From: Scleroderma bovista
Taxonomy: Eukaryota > Basidiomycota > Agaricomycetes > Boletales > Sclerodermataceae
Assembly (NCBI GenBank): GCA_037178675.1
Contig: JAYMGJ010000680.1
Location: 186,001-250,000 of the forward strand
Direction of reading: 5' to 3'
DNA length: 64,000 nucleotides
Shown here: in pieces, positions 59,307-64,000 of the stretch
How the letters are laid out: each line of letters starts with the position of its first letter
Numbering within the stretch: the first letter of the stretch is position 1
The notes under the pieces: generated by a model
Database searches by the model: none
What the model was told of the DNA's origin: nothing
Seen by the model: the letters and a program-made list of their open reading frames with translations, nothing else
Translations under genes and position numbers: made by a program

Positions 59307-60338
59307 ATGCCTGGCGTCAGCCCCAACGGCGCACCTTCGCCTGAGCTTCGGCCATATCATGTCCTCGTCACCGGATTTGGCGTCAGTTTCCTCCTCAGAT
59401 GCTCTCATCCAACCCACAAGTACATACTGACTTTCTTCGAGTGCAGCCCTTTTCTCGGTACGCCGCAAATCCTTCGTGGCTGGCAGCCAAACCCCTCCAC
59501 AACACCGTCCTCACAGTTGACGTCGCAATTGAGCCCATCCTCCCTGGTGATCATCCCCCAGGCGCATCCCCCATCGCTACACGCGAGATACACATCACAG
59601 CTCTCCAGATACCAGTCACATACGAAGCTGTACTCTCCATCGTACCAGGACTTCATGCCCGACCCCCCGTCCTGCCTCCTAGCTCAGACCCTTTCCTCCC
59701 CACTGCCACTCCCCCGCCAGAAGGGTATGATCTTTTCTTTCATGTGGGCGTGATTGGCAGGGGGTCGCTTCGGATGGAACACGGAGCGCACAAATTTGGC
59801 TACAACATGAAGGATTCTGCTGGCGCCCTCGCTCCCATTGTCCGTGTGTCACGCGAGGAAAACAATCAGCCCCCCGAGGCACAGCGCATGGAATTCGTGC
59901 GTCTGAGAGATTATACCATCGAATCCCCAGTAGACGGGAACGATATGCCCAAACGTGGTTTCGGCAAAGGCTACGAGCCGTTCCCTGAAGAAATCTCCAC
60001 CGACATAGACGTTGAAAAACTTGTACATCACCTCAAGAAATGTGGGGTCGAGGTAAGCAGCTCTTCCTTGTTTGTAGTCCCATTCATGTTGTCGATGCTG
60101 GATTTGCTCCTAGCAAATATACACCTCCATGGATGCCGGGCACTACATCTGCGACTTTCTATATTACTGTTCTTTGGCGGAGAGTAAACGCTCTTCTTCC
60201 AAGAACGATAAATCCGTCCCATCATCTCAAGTCATCTTTTTACACTGTCCGCCGGTGGACTTGCCTCTAAGCACAGAGGAAGTCACTGACGCCATCAAGA
60301 AGTCCATTGCGTGGCTGTGTAGCTCCCTCGCACCGTAG
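59307..60338 (+). CDS. Pyroglutamyl peptidase I (C15 cysteine peptidase)
   Basis: Cytosolic cysteine peptidase removing N-terminal pyroglutamate from peptides. The start is MPGVSPNGAPSPELRPYHVL. The intron after VTGFG restores the substrate-pocket motif GFGPFSRYAANPSW. LQIPVTYEAV follows, then FFHVGVIGRGSLRMEHGA, where C15 enzymes have a glycine-rich active-site loop, and FVRLRDYTIESPVDGND. After another intron come DAGHYICDFLYYCSL, which carries the catalytic cysteine, and QVIFLHCPPVDLPLS with the catalytic histidine. Large loops rich in proline make it longer than the bacterial enzyme (about 215 residues), as in other fungal members. The catalytic glutamate cannot be fixed without an alignment. 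Confidence 0.88.
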
Positions 60339-60526
60339 TACATATATATTCACGAGGGACTCGGGAGCACAACTTTCTTGGGGTATATTTCATTGTTGTT
60401 TCTTGGGAAGGGGGTCAATATGCACTCAATTTGGTGAGATTGTTATACACGATATGAGGTATACTACAGTAAATCCTTACCAGAAACGCGTGAAATGTGT
60501 GGTCTATATGTATTTAATAGCCTAGA

Positions 60527-62829
60527 CTAGGCAATATCACCAACGGTCATAGCACGTCGCGGTGGTTTGCGAGCGCTCACTGCATCTGAAGAACTACTCG
60601 TCGCTGCAACACGGCTCTCTTCAGCAGTTGCTTCCTCTTGTTCCTCCACGATCGATTCACTGCCCGCTTGCTCCAGCATGGCTGCAAAGCCGACTTCCAT
60701 GACAGTGAACCATTTCGTAAGGTCGTCTACTGTACGGGCTAAGTGAACGTTAGTGGTTTCATGGGACCCAACTAGCGAACAAAAGTCAAGAGGTTGGATT
60801 GCGGGCCCTATGAACGTGGACTCCAGTGGTACCGATGTGAGCGACCGCGAAGCGCCATGCGAAGATCTGGAGGATGTCGCTCTGCTGTGACCCTCAAGAC
60901 CAGATGGTGATCGATTCCTAGTATTGGGCAGGGAAATTGTCGATGCGTTGGCACCTGGTCGGCTCCCGAGAGGAAAAGCGGGACTCTCGTCCACGGACGT
61001 TGAACCAAGCAAGCTCGGGGAAGGGAGGAATGGTCGAGAGGTATGAGCAAGTGCCGATGGCGATGGCGGTAGCAAATCAGACATCCCAAGCTGGTGTTCA
61101 GACGTCAATATAGGGACCTAGAGCCGCTGTGGTTAGATCACTTGGTCAAAGTCAAAGTGTGCTTACCTTGACAGCATCTTTCAGACTGGGCAAGATTAAG
61201 CTCCTGGAAGGACTGTTGCTATCGCTGCCTTTACTGGAAGAACTGCCACTCCTCTCTCGTGGAACAAAGGGTCTCATCGGAGGCATGAGGGGGGACGTCG
61301 GGACACTCTCCATGCTAGTTACGGATGCTTGTCGATTAAGGGTTGGTTTCCTGGTGGTCAGTGGAGGAGGGCTCTCCGTGGATGGTGCAGGACCTGCATC
61401 AACGGTATTTGACGATCGTGCCTTGCTGGTCGACGATGGTAAAGATGGTGGACACGCAGGAGACGGGAATTGGAATTCATGTGTCGGTCTACGCTGAGGG
61501 ACGCGAACCGGGGCTGGAGAGGAAGGAGGTGGAATAAGTGTGGGGCTAGGCGTACTTCGCTGTGACGGTGGAGGGAAAGATGGTGCTTTCAGTGTATCGG
61601 TAGCGCCTTGTTCCTCATTGAAGAGACTACGCAATGACGTCGGTAAGCGAGGTGTTGCAGGCTTCACTGTTGATGCCATCGAAGATGGTTCGATTTGGCC
61701 CCTTTCTTCGTCTTCATCGGCTGATGGTTTAACTATCCGGTTATTGATGGTATCAAACTCCCACAAATCCTCATCCTGCTCCGCTATCCTCTCCAGGCTA
61801 TCCGTAAAATTAGTTGTAAATGCCTGGCACGGTGAGAGTTGACGTACTCCCTCCTCTCTTCGTTTTCCCAATCAAGAGGCTCTGCAAGACTGGCCCGTGC
61901 TCCGCCACTTTGCATCCATGCATCGTATCTATGGATGAGCTCTTTCAATATAGATACGGTTACTTTGGAGACAGATTTGATCCATTTTGTCTTCAAAAGT
62001 TCGTCGGCGGAGAAACGCTGTCTATGATTTTAGCAAATCGAAGATCTTCGGAACGAAGCTCACCTACGTCGTTCGGAGCCTCTCGAAGACAATTAGAAAC
62101 AAAATCGCGCATGTCTTTACTTCCGTCCCCCTCTACCAAGCGGGGTGGTTTAACGCGCGTGATCATTTGCATGACCTTGATGGCATCCCTCAGGTCAGAG
62201 TGAGGAGGCGCTCCTTTGACCATCTCGTACACCATGATACCTAAACTCCATATGTCTGCCTTGCTGTCGTAGACAGGGGTTGGCTGGGCCACCTCCGGTG
62301 CCATCCAGTTGGGAGTCCCCATGAGCGTGTTTCGCTTACTTGTCGTACTGGCCGACAGAGCTGAAACGCCAAAGTCACATAACATCACCTTTCCAGCTGC
62401 CGAAATAAGTATGTTCGCAGCCTTGATATCTCGATGTATGATAGCGGACTTGTGAAGATAGCTGAGTCCTGCTAGCACTTCCCGGACGATAACCACTACA
62501 AATCGTTCCTCCAGGATGCCATCCTTCGAGGTTTGCATGAGAGTACGGACGCTTCCCCCTTGTGCAAACTCCATGACAATCCAAACGCGAGGGCCATCCA
62601 AATAGCATCCATAGTACTTTGTGACGTTCGGAGCGTCACGAAGCTGGGTCAGCAATGCAACTTCGCGTTGGATGGCCTCGACGTCATCGTCAGCAGTGTC
62701 GAGGTTTATGATCTTGAGGGCAACGATGTTCCCCGTCGGTACATGGATGCCTTTATGGACCGAGCCATATGCACCCTTTCCGACAGTTTCCAGACGTCGA
62801 AAGAGCTGATGGACGCTCGGCTGCGCCAT
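60527..62829 (-). CDS. Ste20/germinal-centre-family serine/threonine kinase
   Basis: Cytosolic protein kinase of the GCK group; fungal relatives such as Kic1/Nak1/Sid1 control polarity, septation or RAM signalling. The start is MAQPSVHQLFRRLETVGKGA at 62829. The kinase core shows the glycine loop GKGAYGSV, the VALKI lysine, HRDIKAANIL, DFGVSAL and the Ste20 signature GTPNWMAPEV, then DIWSLGIMVYEM and KPPRLVEGDGSKDMRDF. After introns a helical segment (WIKSVSKVTVSILKELIHRY) and DLWEFDTI follow, then a long Ser/Pro-rich tail. The last exon includes IQPLDFCSLVG and LARTVDDLTKWFTVMEVGFA, a conserved-looking helix near the C-terminus. Subgroup placement needs a tree, so no symbol is assigned. Confidence 0.88.
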
Positions 62830-62925
62830 GGTAGAGAACCAGGCTAATTGGTTAGGTTTATATATTTACAAATCAGGCAGTCGCTAGTCAAACGTCAAGT
62901 CATCTAACACTCAAGTGCAACTACC
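62830..62925. promoter_or_regulatory. Divergent promoter, kinase / GCD1
   Basis: 96 bp separate the two opposed start codons. No core promoter motif is obvious. Confidence 0.45.
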
Positions 62926-64000
62926 ATGGACTTTAGTGTTGCGCCCCCCCAGCAAATTACCCGCGAATTCCTTGCAGTTATACTGGCTGGCTTCGGAAAT
63001 GAGTGTGTTGTCGTGCTACAGCTCCGTCCAGATCTGACCTATCATTAGGCTGGTTCCTCTGACGGGAGATTCGGGCAATCAGCCATCCCCGAAAGCCCTG
63101 CTACCAATCTCCAACAAACCAATGCTCGAATACGTGCTCTCATGGATAGAACAATCGGGTATCCAAGGTCTGGATATCCATGTTTCAGTCATTTATCGCA
63201 GGATATTGAGAGACACCAGAGGTCTTACTCATATGTCCCTCATCTCACCGATCCTCTGTCTCCCATTTCATTCACTCCGATTCAACAATTGCTTCCGGTT
63301 TGCTTCATATTGATCTGCAAACTTTTGATGGATCACAAGGACTGAGCGTTGGGACGTGTTCTGTCTTAAGACACTTTTCTAGCCGTATCAAAGGTGATTT
63401 TGTCTTACTCCCATGCGACTTCATTCCGCCCCCTTCCCTCCCGTTATCCAAACTCCTCAACAAGTTTCGCACCGAAACGATGTCAGATGGTTCCATCACC
63501 ACTGCGTTGTGGTTTGAACCGCCTGCGGAGAAAACAGCTGCCCCTGAGGAGTGGGGATCACATTCCCAGTCTACTCCGATTATATGGGACCACTCCACCG
63601 GAACGCTGTTATACGTAGACACTTTGAGTGCCGACCGCAATCCGGAGGAACTCGATATTCGAATGAGCTTGTTGTCCCGGTATCCACGGGCCAGTCTCTC
63701 CTCGAGGTTCCAGGACTCCCATGTCTATGTCTGTAAACGGGAAGTCTTGGACCTTTTGCAGCTAAAAATGAAATTTGATTCTCTCCGGGAGGACTTTTTC
63801 CCCTGGCTTTGCAAACTCCAACACCAAAAAACCAGAAGTACCAAGTATGGTGCCAGTGAGCTGTTTCCGTGCTCAAGTGGGTAGTTGTTTACTGATCGGT
63901 TTCTGGCAGTTTTCGGGGACCCCAAATCTACTGTACCCATATTCCCAGAAGATGGGTATGAAAGCCCTTCCGCAACGAGGAGCCTACGAGTTGGCCTCCT
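62926..64000 (+). CDS. GCD1: Translation initiation factor eIF2B gamma subunit (partial)
   Basis: Catalytic-subcomplex subunit of eIF2B, the guanine-nucleotide exchange factor for eIF2. The start MDFSVAPPQQITREFLAVIL reads into LAGFGNE and, after an intron, LVPLTGDSGNQPSPKALLPI and SNKPMLEYVLSWIEQSG, the nucleotidyltransferase-like N-domain. A second intron leads to PEVLLICPSSHRSSVSHFIH, then LHIDLQTFDGSQGLSVGTCS, VLRHFSSRIKGDFVLLPCDF, TALWFEPPAEKTAAPEEWGS and DIRMSLLSRYPRASLSSRFQ. The gene runs off the right edge before the left-handed beta-helix region, so its end is not seen. Confidence 0.93.

Noticed and set aside
1..64000. tRNA, rRNA, CRISPR arrays, viral or intact transposon sequence
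   Set aside because: Scanned by eye for tRNA B-box words, long direct or inverted repeats and transposase/reverse transcriptase motifs; none could be supported.

Overview
The window is nuclear DNA from a filamentous basidiomycete fungus, most likely a mushroom-forming agaricomycete. Nearly every gene is cut by many very short introns (about 45-70 nt), often with CTGAC/CTAAC-like branch sites. Intergenic gaps are small. The gene set is fungal: TIM17, ARH1, RAD9, TOM1, RPB3, U2AF1, ALG14, CDC23, TSR3, FUN30, BET5, CLIP-170, RPS18, RPS8, ATP5 and GCD1. No rRNA, tRNA, CRISPR array, virus or intact transposon was seen. Identities rest on recognising conserved motifs in hand-spliced translations; no database search was possible.

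Layout. 1-11.2 kb: a TPP1/Est3-like telomere protein (-), TIM17 (+), adrenodoxin reductase ARH1 (-), checkpoint clamp RAD9 (+), an MCP2/ADCK1-type ABC1 kinase (+) and coactivator SUB1 (-). 11.5-23.3 kb: the giant HECT ubiquitin ligase TOM1/HUWE1 (+). 23.5-26.6 kb: a quinone oxidoreductase and RPB3 (+), whose C-terminus carries an unusual tryptophan/glycine-rich tail. 26.6-32.8 kb: a gene-poor stretch holding one Zn2Cys6 transcription factor and a frame-disrupted ORF divergent from it. 32.8-47.1 kb: U2AF1, ALG14/CDC23 (divergent), TSR3, a GLTSCR1-domain protein, a mitochondrial carrier and the SNF2 remodeler FUN30. 47.2-64 kb: BET5, a small membrane protein, CLIP-170, RPS18/RPS8 (divergent), a TRP-like/FLC membrane protein, ATP5/pyroglutamyl peptidase (divergent), a Ste20-family kinase and the start of GCD1 (eIF2B gamma), also divergent.

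Themes. Most genes are housekeeping and functionally unrelated. The main architectural feature is repeated head-to-head pairing with tiny gaps between start codons (15, 80, 96, 167, 202, 240 and 303 bp). Conserved protein sequence also forces two GC-AG introns, one in TIM17 and one in RAD9. The most biologically suggestive observation is the RPB3 tail with 11 tryptophans, mostly in GW/WG context, which resembles Argonaute-binding hooks.
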